A stretch of DNA of 56,192 bases, from contig BQMO01000018.1 in assembly GCA_022180725.1 (NCBI GenBank), positions 1,009 to 57,200 on the forward strand, read 5' to 3'. Both the position numbers and the translations under genes were made by a program. The stretch is from Phycisphaerae bacterium. GTDB lineage: Bacteria > Planctomycetota > Phycisphaerae > Phycisphaerales > UBA1924. Below the pieces are notes generated by a model, which ran no database searches, was not told where the DNA came from, and saw nothing but the letters and a program-made list of their open reading frames with translations. Shown here piece after piece: positions 42,442 through 52,471 of the stretch (its first letter is position 1; the number at the start of each line of letters is the position of its first letter).

Positions 42442-44561
42442 GCGTGGCCCCAGACGAGAACAACCTGCCGCCGGGCACGGCTGCCCACGGCTGGCTCGCC
42501 ATCGGCGGCGAGCGGGTCGAGGGCGGCTGGCGCTACCCCGAGCGCAACGCCCAGGGCGAGCGGATCGGCGTGATGACCCGGTGTGACTCGCCGCCCGAGG
42601 GCGGGCAGCGATACAGCGCGGCCAAGGGCGGCAAGCGTGGCCTGATCTTTCCCGCGGGTGGCCTTCCTGCCTATGCGGGCACGAGTGCGCACGACCCGAT
42701 CCTCGTCGCCGAGGGTGCGAGCGATGCCGTGTGCCTCGTCTCGTTCGGATTCACGGCGGTCGGCGTGCCGATGGCGGGCCAGGCAGCGGGCGAACTCGCG
42801 GCCCTTGTGCAACGCCGCCACGTCGTCCTCCTCGGCGACAACGACGACGCCGGGCGGCGGAGCGTCGAGACACTGGGCGCGGCGCTCATTGACGTGTGCG
42901 CGTCGGTGCGGTTCGCGTTCCCGCCGGATCGGCACAAGGACGTGCGCTCGTGGGTCGCCGACGGCGGCGCGGGCGACACGGACATTGCGAGGTTAATCGA
43001 AGAGGCCCAGCCGTATGCACCGGAAGGGTCGAGGCCGGCGGAGCGACCGTCCGCTCCGGCATTCTCACCGTTCCCGATCGATGCGCTTCCCCGTTCGGCG
43101 GCCAACCTGGTCCGGACCGGCGCGGATGCGCTTCAGGTTGATATGGCGATGCTAGCTCCGCTCGCCTTGGCATCGATGGCGGCCGCGATCGGCAACGCAC
43201 GGGTCGCGGAACTCTCGGCGTCATGGCGCGAGCCCGCGGTCCTGTGGTCTGTGGTCGTAGCACCGTCGGGTACCGGGAAGTCGCCGGCCCTGGAACTCGT
43301 TACCCGCCCCGCTGAGCGCCGCGACGCCGAGGCTCTCCGCGAGCATCGGGAGGCCACGAAGCAACACGCCGCCTCGATGATCCTGCATGAGAAGGCCCTG
43401 CGCACCTGGGAGCGTGGGTCCGCCAAGGGCAACCTTGCCGACACGCCGCCCACCGCACCCGAACCCCCGGTGTGCGAGAGATTCATCACATCGGATGTCA
43501 CCGTCGAAGCGCTCGCCGCGATGCTGGCCGCCAGCCCGCGCGGCCTGCTCCTGGCCTGCGATGAACTGGCGTCCTGGCTCGGCGGATTCACGCGGTACAC
43601 CGGAAACACCGGGCGCCCTTCGAGCGAGGCCGCCCGCTGGCTGCCCATGCACAGGGCCGGCCCCCTGAAGGTCGACCGCCGCACCGCACCGCCGCTTCGT
43701 GTCGAGCGGGCGTCGCTCAACATCGCCGGGCTCATCCAGCCTGGCGTGCTCGCCGCCGCGCTGACCGGCACGGATTACGACTCGGGCCTCGTCGCCCGGC
43801 TGCTGCTGTCGATGCCTCCGACCCCCACGCGGCGGTGGCGGCCCGGTGGTCTCTCGCCCATGGTCGAGCGGGCGTTCAGTGCGATGGTCGAGAAGCTCTA
43901 CTCGCTCGACATGCCCGAGGACGAGCACGGCACGCCCGTGCCTCGGTCGGTGCCGCTCGACGAGCATGCAGGCCGCCATTGGGCCGAGTACTACAACGAA
44001 CTCAATCACGACATGGCGGGCCAGGACGAGCGGACTCGTGCGATGCTCTCGAAACTCGAAGGGGGCGCGGCACGACTGGCCCTGGTGGTCCATCTCGGCA
44101 GAGTCGCGAGCGCCGAAAATGTGCCTGGCGATGTCATCGACGGTGAGTCGATGCGCCGGGGCATCATTCTGGCAAAGTGGTTTCGCCGCGAGGCCGAGCG
44201 GGTCTATATGCGTCTGGCCGAGGGCGATGAAGACCGCGAGGCCCGCCACCTGCTGGATCTGATCCGACGCAAGGGCGGCAGCATCAGCGGACGGGAGTTG
44301 GTGCAGTCGTCGCGAGCGTTCCACAGCGTGGCGGACGCGGAGTCCGCTTTGTCCCGTTTGGTCGATGCGGGCCACGGCTCGTGGGTGACCCCGCCGCAGC
44401 GCGGCCGGGGCGGACCCAAGGCCCGCCGCTTCGTGCTGCCCGGAGAGTCCGGTAAGGGCGTCTACAGGAATCCCGCTGGCGTTGCTCAGAACGGGGTTTC
44501 TGTAGACGTTGACTCTGTAGACGCGACCAGCATCAGCACCGAGGGAGGTGCCGCGTGCTGA
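42438..44561 (+). CDS. Toprim-DUF3987 primase/helicase
   Basis: The 707-residue protein starts at ATG 42438 (overlap ATGA). An N-terminal Toprim domain has LVAEGASDAVCLVSFGF (catalytic Glu) and VVLLGDNDDAGRRS (DxD), residues about 90-150. The DUF3987 ATPase domain follows with Walker A APSGTGKSPALE near 272-283 and Walker B LLLACDELASWLGGF near 371-385. C-terminal DNA-binding helices end in FVLPGESGKGVYRNPAG. It would prime and unwind replication of the excised element. Its 3' end carries inverted GTCTACAG/CTGTAGAC motifs. Confidence 0.85.
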   Translation: MSVAPDENNLPPGTAAHGWLAIGGERVEGGWRYPERNAQGERIGVMTRCDSPPEGGQRYSAAKGGKRGLIFPAGGLPAYAGTSAHDPILVAEGASDAVCLVSFGFTAVGVPMAGQAAGELAALVQRRHVVLLGDNDDAGRRSVETLGAALIDVCASVRFAFPPDRHKDVRSWVADGGAGDTDIARLIEEAQPYAPEGSRPAERPSAPAFSPFPIDALPRSAANLVRTGADALQVDMAMLAPLALASMAAAIGNARVAELSASWREPAVLWSVVVAPSGTGKSPALELVTRPAERRDAEALREHREATKQHAASMILHEKALRTWERGSAKGNLADTPPTAPEPPVCERFITSDVTVEALAAMLAASPRGLLLACDELASWLGGFTRYTGNTGRPSSEAARWLPMHRAGPLKVDRRTAPPLRVERASLNIAGLIQPGVLAAALTGTDYDSGLVARLLLSMPPTPTRRWRPGGLSPMVERAFSAMVEKLYSLDMPEDEHGTPVPRSVPLDEHAGRHWAEYYNELNHDMAGQDERTRAMLSKLEGGAARLALVVHLGRVASAENVPGDVIDGESMRRGIILAKWFRREAERVYMRLAEGDEDREARHLLDLIRRKGGSISGRELVQSSRAFHSVADAESALSRLVDAGHGSWVTPPQRGRGGPKARRFVLPGESGKGVYRNPAGVAQNGVSVDVDSVDATSISTEGGAAC
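44457..44522. repeat. Inverted GTCTACAG ... CTGTAGAC repeat inside the primase gene
   Basis: GGCGTCTACAG (44457-44467) is followed after 32 bases by CTGTAGAC (44500-44507) and again at 44515-44522. The architecture and part of the spacer (GCTGGYG) match the element at 30436-30500, so it looks like a DNA-level signal embedded in coding sequence. Confidence 0.65.
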
Positions 44562-44821
44562 AGTGGGATCGCTGCTGGATCTCGTCGTTCGCGGAGGGTC
44601 GGCACATCGATGGCCGGCGCAGCGGTGACATCGTCACCCGCGTCGTTGCCTTGCGACAGATCTCGGACATCCCGGTGATGCCGCACCCCAGCGGCCGCCA
44701 GCGCTGTCTTTACCTGGCGATGGCCAACCGCGGGAAGGGATGGGAGGCCGTAGGCATTTTCGGCACGGCGAACAAGGCCATGCGCGAAGCCGAGTGGTCG
44801 CTCCGAGAGGTGGCGCAATGA
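44555..44821 (+). CDS. Small uncharacterised protein (88 aa)
   Basis: GTG 44555 with GGAGGTG 4 bases upstream overlaps the primase stop. LKWDRCWISSFAEGRHIDGRRSGDIVTRVVALRQISDIPVMPHPSGRQRCLYLAMANRGKGWEAVGIFG shows beta-strand-like alternation and no known motif. It is coupled to both neighbours. Confidence 0.55.
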   Translation: MLKWDRCWISSFAEGRHIDGRRSGDIVTRVVALRQISDIPVMPHPSGRQRCLYLAMANRGKGWEAVGIFGTANKAMREAEWSLREVAQ

Positions 44822-45342
44822 ACCGATGGATCGTCTCCCTTCATGAGGCCGGTCACGCCGTCGCTGCCTTGGTCTTGAGCGGTACGCGCGTCGTCGCGAC
44901 CTTGCACGAGAACGGCGGCGGCGCGGCGTGGCCCCTCGAAGAACTGTCCCCGACCGACGCCGCGATCATGGCCGCGGCGGGCCCCCTCGCCGAGGCGTTG
45001 GCCGACCGTCACACCGCTCCGGAGATCCCGCCGCCAGTCGCCTCCAAGGAGCCGTGTTTCCCTCCCGCGCTGCCGACGCTTGAGTCGGCGGCGACCGTCG
45101 AGACCGCCGGCAAACTCAAGAGAGAGCTGGCGCAGGCTGTCTCTGATCACGTTGTGGTCGCGCGGTGGTGCATCGCAGGCATCGAGAAGCAGCCCGAGCG
45201 ATGGTCCCAGCGGCATGCATGGATTCAGACGTTGGCGAAGCGGCTCATTCGTTCGCACGAGAAGTCGATCGTTGAAGTCGCGCGGGTGCTGTACCAGCGC
45301 GGCGTGGTTTCTGTCCCCCTTGATGAAAGGAACGCCTCATGA
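44818..45342 (+). CDS. HEAGH-motif metallopeptidase-like protein (174 aa)
   Basis: The protein begins MNRWIVSLHEAGHAVAALVLSG. HEAGHAVAA is the zinc-binding HExxH helix of FtsH-like M41 peptidases. Later AIMAAAGPLAEALADR supplies a candidate third-ligand helix, as in small FtsH-peptidase-like domains. There is no AAA ATPase or membrane segment, so it would be a stand-alone peptidase or a degenerate version. Coupled ATGA to both sides, it could process a regulator when the element is induced; that is speculation. Confidence 0.65.
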   Translation: MNRWIVSLHEAGHAVAALVLSGTRVVATLHENGGGAAWPLEELSPTDAAIMAAAGPLAEALADRHTAPEIPPPVASKEPCFPPALPTLESAATVETAGKLKRELAQAVSDHVVVARWCIAGIEKQPERWSQRHAWIQTLAKRLIRSHEKSIVEVARVLYQRGVVSVPLDERNAS

Positions 45343-46028
45343 CAACACTCACCGAGCTCGCCCAGAAGAAGAAGCAGGATGCCCGCACCGCCTTCATCGA
45401 TGCGGCGTGGGCGGATGATGCCCCCGACCACCTGGCCGAGTTGGCCCGCAACGCCGAGATGGATCTCGCCGACGCCGACGGGCTCATCGCCCGTGTCGCC
45501 GAAGCCAAGGGTCACATCCAAGTGGCTTCGGAGGTTCTGCGGCTGCGTCGCGTCGCGTCGAAGGCCAAGGCCCACTCCGACGCCACCCATGCCCAGGCCG
45601 AGGCGGCAATCGAGAAACTCGAGTCCGAGGCCGAGGCGGCGGCGCAGGAAGCCGACAGCGCTCGGCGGGAGTTGAACGCGGCCGAGTCGGCCGCACGTCG
45701 GGTGCTCGCGATGTACGACGAGGGCTTTCTCCCCGCGTCACGCCTGCCCAATGACGTGGTTGCGCTGATCGAGCGTCGCGAGCAGGAGGACAGGGCGACC
45801 AAGGCCCACTCGACGATGATCGCGGCGATCAACGATCGCAACCGCGTGCGTGATGACGTGGAGCGGATCGAGCGGAAACTCCGGAGGCTGCCCGTTTCCC
45901 GCGACCACAAGGAGCAGGAGGCGCTGGTGAAGGAGGAACTTGAGCGGGCCAAGGCCAACCTCGCGGCGGCCGAAACCCGGCTCTCCGACGCCGAACGGGC
46001 GCACGCGACGGCTCGAAAGGGCCTGTAG
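45339..46028 (+). CDS. Coiled-coil protein (229 aa)
   Basis: Nearly all the sequence is alpha-helical with heptads (AEAAIEKLESEAEAAAQEADSARRELNAAESAARRV and VRDDVERIERKLRRLP). No enzyme motif is visible. It overlaps the peptidase-like gene by ATGA, so the two are probably functionally linked. A strong hairpin follows at 46061-46088. Confidence 0.6.
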   Translation: MTTLTELAQKKKQDARTAFIDAAWADDAPDHLAELARNAEMDLADADGLIARVAEAKGHIQVASEVLRLRRVASKAKAHSDATHAQAEAAIEKLESEAEAAAQEADSARRELNAAESAARRVLAMYDEGFLPASRLPNDVVALIERREQEDRATKAHSTMIAAINDRNRVRDDVERIERKLRRLPVSRDHKEQEALVKEELERAKANLAAAETRLSDAERAHATARKGL

Positions 46029-46060
46029 TCCCGCCGTCTGGCCCACATCTTCGCGTGAAT

Positions 46061-46088
46061 CGCCCCCTGGCCCGCCGGTCAGGGGGCG
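46061..46088. terminator. Strong hairpin between replication operon and integrase
   Basis: A perfect 9-bp stem CGCCCCCTG/CAGGGGGCG with a 10-base loop. It probably ends the replication operon and insulates the integrase, whose own promoter would be in 46089-46160. There is no U-tract. Confidence 0.5.
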
Positions 46089-46167
46089 ACTTGACCCGTG
46101 CCCGGTGCCGCCCCTCACTGTGGTCCCGCCGTCGCCCCCTGGATGGCCCGCACGAACGGAGTTCCCG

Positions 46168-47776
<1,609 letters not shown>

Positions 47777-48232
47777 AATGCCTGCTCGACGGGCACTCTC
47801 GCGCACGCCGCATTCTTTTTTCTCTGCGCCGTGGCGGCTTTCGCCGCCAGTCACATGCTTCAATCCGATCGGCGGAGCTTTCGCCCGGCCGCCGACATTC
47901 GTCCGTTCCCGATCGGCGGTATTCGCCACGCCCCGGGGCCGCTTCGATCGTCGCCTCGACGCCGAAGGGGAGGGAAGGTTAGACGCCCACCCGTCTGTGT
48001 CAAGCCAGCCGCGGCTCGGGCTGCCCATCTCGGTCGGATCTTCGTCTCGTGTCACCGGGCTTGGAACAACTCTCGGATTTCACCCGGCAAGTCTTGCTTC
48101 TGTCATGGTGAAATCAAACACACACGCCAAGGAGCGACCGACCACCGAATGGTCGAGCTTACCCGCCAGGGAGTGGCGGGGTACCCATAATGGGCACGTG
48201 AATGCGGGCCACCAACGCGATGCAGGCCGTTC
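47777..48232. other. 456-bp intergenic region
   Basis: No gene is convincing. Hairpins are TGGCGGC-TTTC-GCCGCCA (47832-47849), CGACCA-CCGAA-TGGTCG (48137-48153) and CCCGCCA-GGGAG-TGGCGGG (48160-48178). The last two lie beyond the small membrane protein stop and may terminate its leftward transcript. The tRNA promoter must be near 47777-47830. Confidence 0.4.
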
Positions 48233-48433
48233 TCACTTGGGCAGTTCGATGCGCTTCGCGTCCTGCAGGCCGAAGGGGCTGCCCCCCTTGCCGACCCTGC
48301 TGCCCGCGTTGAACATCACAACCAGCGCGGCGACCAGGAAGATGGTCGCAACGACCGCGAGCGCGGTGTACACGTCGGGCGACGCCGCCCGCCGAACCCG
48401 TCCCCCCGCCATCTGCATGCCGAACTGACTCAT
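48233..48433 (-). CDS. Small membrane protein (66 aa)
   Basis: CAAGGAGCACGCCC precedes ATG 48433. MSQFGMQMAGGRVRRAASPDVYTALAVVATIFLVAALVVMFNAGSRVGKGGSPFG has a cytosolic basic start, one membrane helix (about 22-43) and a short C-terminus. SecG was considered, but that protein has two membrane helices and a different sequence. The N-terminus looks like a conserved planctomycete small membrane protein of unknown function. Confidence 0.6.
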   Translation of the reverse strand: MSQFGMQMAGGRVRRAASPDVYTALAVVATIFLVAALVVMFNAGSRVGKGGSPFGLQDAKRIELPK

Positions 48434-48455
48434 GGGCGTGCTCCTTGGGGGTGGG

Positions 48456-49310
48456 TTAGTCGGCCTTGCTGATGATGAGGTCGCCGGCCTGCACGCTCAC
48501 GTCACGGTTGAGCGTGTCGACGACGGCGATGGAGAACCGCATGTCGGCCTGCGTCACCACGAGGTTGCAGAGGAAGGCGTTGTCGCGGATGACGAGGAAC
48601 TTCATGTTCTTGGCGACGCGGTCGTTGCTGCCGACGCTGATGCGGGCGTACTGCCGCCCGCCCTGGTCGCGCTGCACTTCCTCGATGCGCCCGTTGATCC
48701 GCGGGCCGGTGTAGGTGAAGGGTTGGTCGCCGCCGGTGGCGGCGGTGCCGCCCGAGGCGACGGCGTCGGCGGTGCGCTTGAGTTCGGTGAACTGTTCCAT
48801 GATGGCCCGGTAGCGCTGGTCGAGGACTTCGCGCTGGCTCTCGAGGTCGGCGATGCGGGCGTCCATCTCGAGGGCGCGCTGGCGGTTGGCCAGTTCGTTC
48901 TGCCGCAGCGTGGTGTTTTCGGCGCGGTAGGTGTCGATGATCGCCGCCTGCGTCTTGGCCGTCTCCCCGAGTTCCTTGATCTGGTTCTCGGTGGCCTGAC
49001 GGGCGGCCTCGGCCCGCATCTTCTCCGTGCGGAGAATCGCCAGTTCCTGCTCCAGGTCGCGGATCTTGTTCTCGCGGTCGGCCAGGGCGTTGGTGAGGTT
49101 CTGGTTGGCGCCGGTCAGGCGGGCCTTCTCGGCGGCGGCCTGAGTGTTGGCGTCCGCCGCGGCCGAATCCGCCGCCGTCTTCTGCGCGAGGGCATTGCGG
49201 TAGTCGGCCGCGATGCGGTCGGTGTTGACGGCGTAGGCGATCACCAGGGCCGACAGGGCGATGGCGAGCACGGCGGCGATAACGACAAAGGCTTTGGTCA
49301 AAGCGTGCAC
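48456..49310 (-). CDS. Membrane-anchored coiled-coil protein (284 aa)
   Basis: A GTG start at 49310 with GAGGAG gives an N-terminal membrane helix (AFVVIAAVLAIALSALVIAYAV). A long coiled coil follows (about 35-180, e.g. EKIRDLEQELAILRTEKMRAEAARQATENQIKELGE). The C-terminal beta domain (YTGPRINGRIEEVQRDQGGRQYARISVGSNDRVAKNMKFLVIRDNAFLCNLVVTQADMRFSIAVVD) looks like the beta-barrel ends seen in envelope scaffold proteins such as MreC, but no homology is claimed. Chromosomal, 22 bp upstream of the small membrane protein gene. Confidence 0.65.
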   Translation of the reverse strand: MHALTKAFVVIAAVLAIALSALVIAYAVNTDRIAADYRNALAQKTAADSAAADANTQAAAEKARLTGANQNLTNALADRENKIRDLEQELAILRTEKMRAEAARQATENQIKELGETAKTQAAIIDTYRAENTTLRQNELANRQRALEMDARIADLESQREVLDQRYRAIMEQFTELKRTADAVASGGTAATGGDQPFTYTGPRINGRIEEVQRDQGGRQYARISVGSNDRVAKNMKFLVIRDNAFLCNLVVTQADMRFSIAVVDTLNRDVSVQAGDLIISKAD

Positions 49311-49488
49311 GGATGACTCCTCATTGGACGCGGGAACGGCCGACCAGCGCCGGCTCCATGAACCCTCGGCCACGCCTCGCGGCATGACCGACGGCCCGGT
49401 TCCCGGATCACCACAGTAGTACCCAAAAACGCCCCTCGCTGTCAAACCGAGCGCGAGCGTCCTTGCAAGCACGGGATATGTTCGGGTC

Positions 49489-50580
49489 TTACCGATTTGC
49501 GGACGAGCGCAAGATACCCGCCGCCGCGGAGACGCGAACCGCCGGATTCGGGTCGTTCAGCAACTCGGCAAGCCGCTCCCACGATTCACGCCCGCCGATT
49601 CGGCCGTACACAAACGCGGCCTGGGCGCGCAGCACGGGGTTCTCGTGCTTCGCGAACTCGTCGGCGATGAACCTGCCCTGCGGAAGTCCCATGCCCGCCA
49701 GCGCCGCCGCGATCCCCAGCCGAACCTCGGCCGGGTAGGGTTGGCCGGTCCGGTCGCGGTACTCGGCGAGGTAGATGAGTTGGTCGATGGCGTCGCGGTC
49801 CTGGATCTCGCCGAGGATCTGCACGGCGAGCGCGGCGGCCTCGAGTTCTTCCGGGCGTGAGGGGTACAACGCCGCCCGGAGCACCTGCCGCGAGTTGGCA
49901 TCCCCGAGTTTGGCCATGGCCTCGGCGATCTGGAGTTGCAGGGCACGGACCTGCTCGGCGGAGGCCGTCGGGTACGGATCGCGCAATGCCGCGCGGAGAA
50001 GCGAGATGGCACTGGGGTCGCCCAACTCCCCGAGAATAAACGCGGCGTGACGGCGAACCCACGGCGACGGGTTTTCGAGCAAGGCCGACGCGAGCGGAGT
50101 GCGGTCCGCATCCTGCCCCAGCGCGATCTGTGCGTAGATCGCCGAGAGTCGTACGTGCGGCGTGGGATCGGTCAAGAGCGGGGAGACTTCACCCGCGAGG
50201 TCCGTCAGTTTCGTCCGCCCGACGCACTGCGCCGCGACGGAACGCACCGCGGGGTTCGCGTCGCGCAGGCCCTTGGCGATCACGTCGGCGAGACGCGTCG
50301 GGGCGAACGACGCCGCCTCGACCGCGTTTGCCCGCGTCTGCGGATCACCCCCGACGGCGAGTTCCTCGATCGTCTGCAGCGCACGCTCCCGTGTCGCCGA
50401 CGCGGTCACGCGGTCGGGCGCGGCCTGTGTCGTCGGCGTGGTTGCGCCGGCGGGCTGGCGCGGCACGGGCTTACTCGCCTTGGGCTTGTCCTGACCCGGC
50501 AGGTCCACACACCCGCCCAAGGCCCCCGCGGCGAGCAGGAGGACCAGACCGGAGCAACGCGGCGTTGGGGATGTGGGCAT
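49489..50580 (-). CDS. HEAT-repeat lipoprotein (363 aa)
   Basis: GAGGTC precedes ATG 50580. The signal peptide has lipobox LGGC (LVLLLAAGALGGC), then a TP-rich linker. From about residue 70 a series of HEAT/PBS-lyase-type repeats runs to the end: ANPAVRSVAAQCVGR, PTPHVRLSAIYAQIALG, PSPWVRRHAAFILGELGDPSAISLLRAALRDP, NPVLRAQAAFVYGRIGGRESWERLAELLNDPNPAVRVSAAAGIL. Such exported superhelical scaffolds mediate protein contacts in the envelope; partner unknown. It neighbours lnt, but lies in its own unit. Confidence 0.8.
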   Translation of the reverse strand: MPTSPTPRCSGLVLLLAAGALGGCVDLPGQDKPKASKPVPRQPAGATTPTTQAAPDRVTASATRERALQTIEELAVGGDPQTRANAVEAASFAPTRLADVIAKGLRDANPAVRSVAAQCVGRTKLTDLAGEVSPLLTDPTPHVRLSAIYAQIALGQDADRTPLASALLENPSPWVRRHAAFILGELGDPSAISLLRAALRDPYPTASAEQVRALQLQIAEAMAKLGDANSRQVLRAALYPSRPEELEAAALAVQILGEIQDRDAIDQLIYLAEYRDRTGQPYPAEVRLGIAAALAGMGLPQGRFIADEFAKHENPVLRAQAAFVYGRIGGRESWERLAELLNDPNPAVRVSAAAGILRSSANR

Positions 50581-50663
50581 GGAAAGACCTCGGGGGGACG
50601 GGCGCAGCATATTCAGGATTATCGGCGACTCCCGCGTCCGCGGCGGAAACTCACGCGAGTTGA

Positions 50664-52379
50664 TTACGCCGGCCCCGCGAGGCTGGTTCGGGCCAGAACT
50701 CGCCGACGATGGGCCGCCGCGATGCCCAGGCCGACTCCGCCCGACAGACAGAACCAGCCCGCGGCATTGCCGAGGCGTGCGAAGAACGTCGGCTGATCAG
50801 ACAAGGTCACCTCGGCGGTCAGCACGCCGTCGACCCGGGCGGCCCCGGGCTGGCTGTCGATCCCCGAGGCGACGACCCGCCCGCGCGCGTCGATCACGGC
50901 AGAAATGCCTGTGTTGGCGGCCCGGACGACGGGAACCCCGAGTTCCGCCGCCCGCCAGCGGGCCATCTGCAAGTGCTGCGCCCGTGCAAGGTCGCTGTCC
51001 CCGAACCAGCCGTCGTTGGTCACGATCACCACCAGGTCCGTTCGCGGGGTCCCCCCGTCGTACGCGAGCGTCCGACAGACACCCGCCGAAGTGCTCTCGA
51101 AGCAGATCGGCGTCACCGCGCGGATCGGGCCTTCGGAGGTTTCAATCGTGAACACCGCCCGCCGCTGGCCCTCGGACAAATCAAAGGCCATCCCCGTCGC
51201 CGCCAGGTCCAGCAGTTGCTGCTGCAACGCCGGCCAGTGCCGGACATACGGCATGACCTCGCCGAAGGGCGTCAGGCTCATCTTGTCGTACCGCTCCAAC
51301 CCGAGGGCACCCCCCCGCACCAGATACACGCTGTTGAACCGATGGTCCTTCTCGAAGCGGATGCCGTCCGCGCCGTCGCGGATGCGCAGCCCTTCCCACG
51401 CCTCTTCGCCCACGAGCATCGGCACGCCGATCTCGCGGCTGAGCGCGAACAGCCGCTTCGCGAACTCGTCCGCGTCCACCTCGCGCTCGCCCGCGGCCTC
51501 ATGCACGCGGAAGAACAGCCCCTTGGCCCGCAGTTCCGCGAGCGCCGACGGCTCGAGCGACAGCCCGGGCATCATGGTTTCGGGCCACACGATCAGCGCG
51601 GGGCGCTGCGCTGCCGCGTCGCGGGTCAACGCCTCGAACCGCGCCATCGCCGCCAGTTCTTCCTCGATGGTCCACGCGATCTTGTTGCTCTGCGGGATGT
51701 TCGTCTGCACGACCGCGACGCGGACCGACCGCCCCGCCGGCGGGCGGCGGAGGTCGGGCACGAAGAACACGACCGACATCACGAAGGCCGTGACCACGGC
51801 GAGCCACTGGACGCGCCCGGTCGCGCGACGTGCCCGGCGCACGTCGAACGCCATCCCCACGAGCATCGCGACGAACGCCGAGACGAGATAGACCCCGCCT
51901 TTGGAGGCCATGAGCGCCGCCCCGGGGGAATCGATCAGCGGGTGCACGACAAACCCCCACGCGTACCCGCCGCAGAGGATCTCGCCGCGGAGAAACTCGA
52001 GGCCTGTCCACAGCGCGGGCACGGCCAGGGACAGCGCCAAACGCGGCATGGTGCGTGCAACGCCGCCCAGCAAGGCGACGAACGCCCCCACGCACAGCGC
52101 CAGCGCCGCCACCAGCGGCACATACCCCATCACCGAGACCTCGTGCACCCAGGACTGCGTGACTGCCCAGAGCGGAACCGCCCCCACCGTCGCCAGCAGT
52201 CCGTCGCGCCAGAACCGCCCGCCCTCGCGCAACGCTCCCCACACGAGCGGCGCGAGCGCGACCAGCGACAGGGGCCACCACCCCAGCGGCGGCCCGGCGA
52301 GCAGCATGCACGCGCTGTACCCCATTCCCCCCGCCAGCGGGAGGAACCAGGTCATACGTGCAAGCATGGCCGAAGACAT
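50664..52379 (-). CDS. lnt: Apolipoprotein N-acyltransferase
   Basis: Lnt adds the third acyl chain to the N-terminal cysteine of lipoproteins in the cytoplasmic membrane. The 571-residue protein has about seven N-terminal membrane helices (to about residue 215) and a nitrilase-like domain. Catalytic residues are visible: Glu in LIVWPETMMPG, Lys in YDKMSLTPFGE, and Cys in PICFESTSAGVC. VVIVTNDGWFGDS and WRAAELGVPVVRAANTGISAVIDARGR are further family signatures. Length is normal for Lnt. The presence of lipoproteins next door is consistent. Confidence 0.92.
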   Translation of the reverse strand: MSSAMLARMTWFLPLAGGMGYSACMLLAGPPLGWWPLSLVALAPLVWGALREGGRFWRDGLLATVGAVPLWAVTQSWVHEVSVMGYVPLVAALALCVGAFVALLGGVARTMPRLALSLAVPALWTGLEFLRGEILCGGYAWGFVVHPLIDSPGAALMASKGGVYLVSAFVAMLVGMAFDVRRARRATGRVQWLAVVTAFVMSVVFFVPDLRRPPAGRSVRVAVVQTNIPQSNKIAWTIEEELAAMARFEALTRDAAAQRPALIVWPETMMPGLSLEPSALAELRAKGLFFRVHEAAGEREVDADEFAKRLFALSREIGVPMLVGEEAWEGLRIRDGADGIRFEKDHRFNSVYLVRGGALGLERYDKMSLTPFGEVMPYVRHWPALQQQLLDLAATGMAFDLSEGQRRAVFTIETSEGPIRAVTPICFESTSAGVCRTLAYDGGTPRTDLVVIVTNDGWFGDSDLARAQHLQMARWRAAELGVPVVRAANTGISAVIDARGRVVASGIDSQPGAARVDGVLTAEVTLSDQPTFFARLGNAAGWFCLSGGVGLGIAAAHRRRVLARTSLAGPA

Positions 52380-52471
52380 CGGGCCTCAGCGTAGGGGCGG
52401 GCGGTGATTCGAGAAGTGGCCGAGACGTACGGCGTCGAGTCATCGCGGGCAGCCGGGATACGCTCCTTGCC

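Noticed and set aside
48233..48433. Annotation as SecG
   Set aside because: Only one membrane helix and no SecG sequence pattern.
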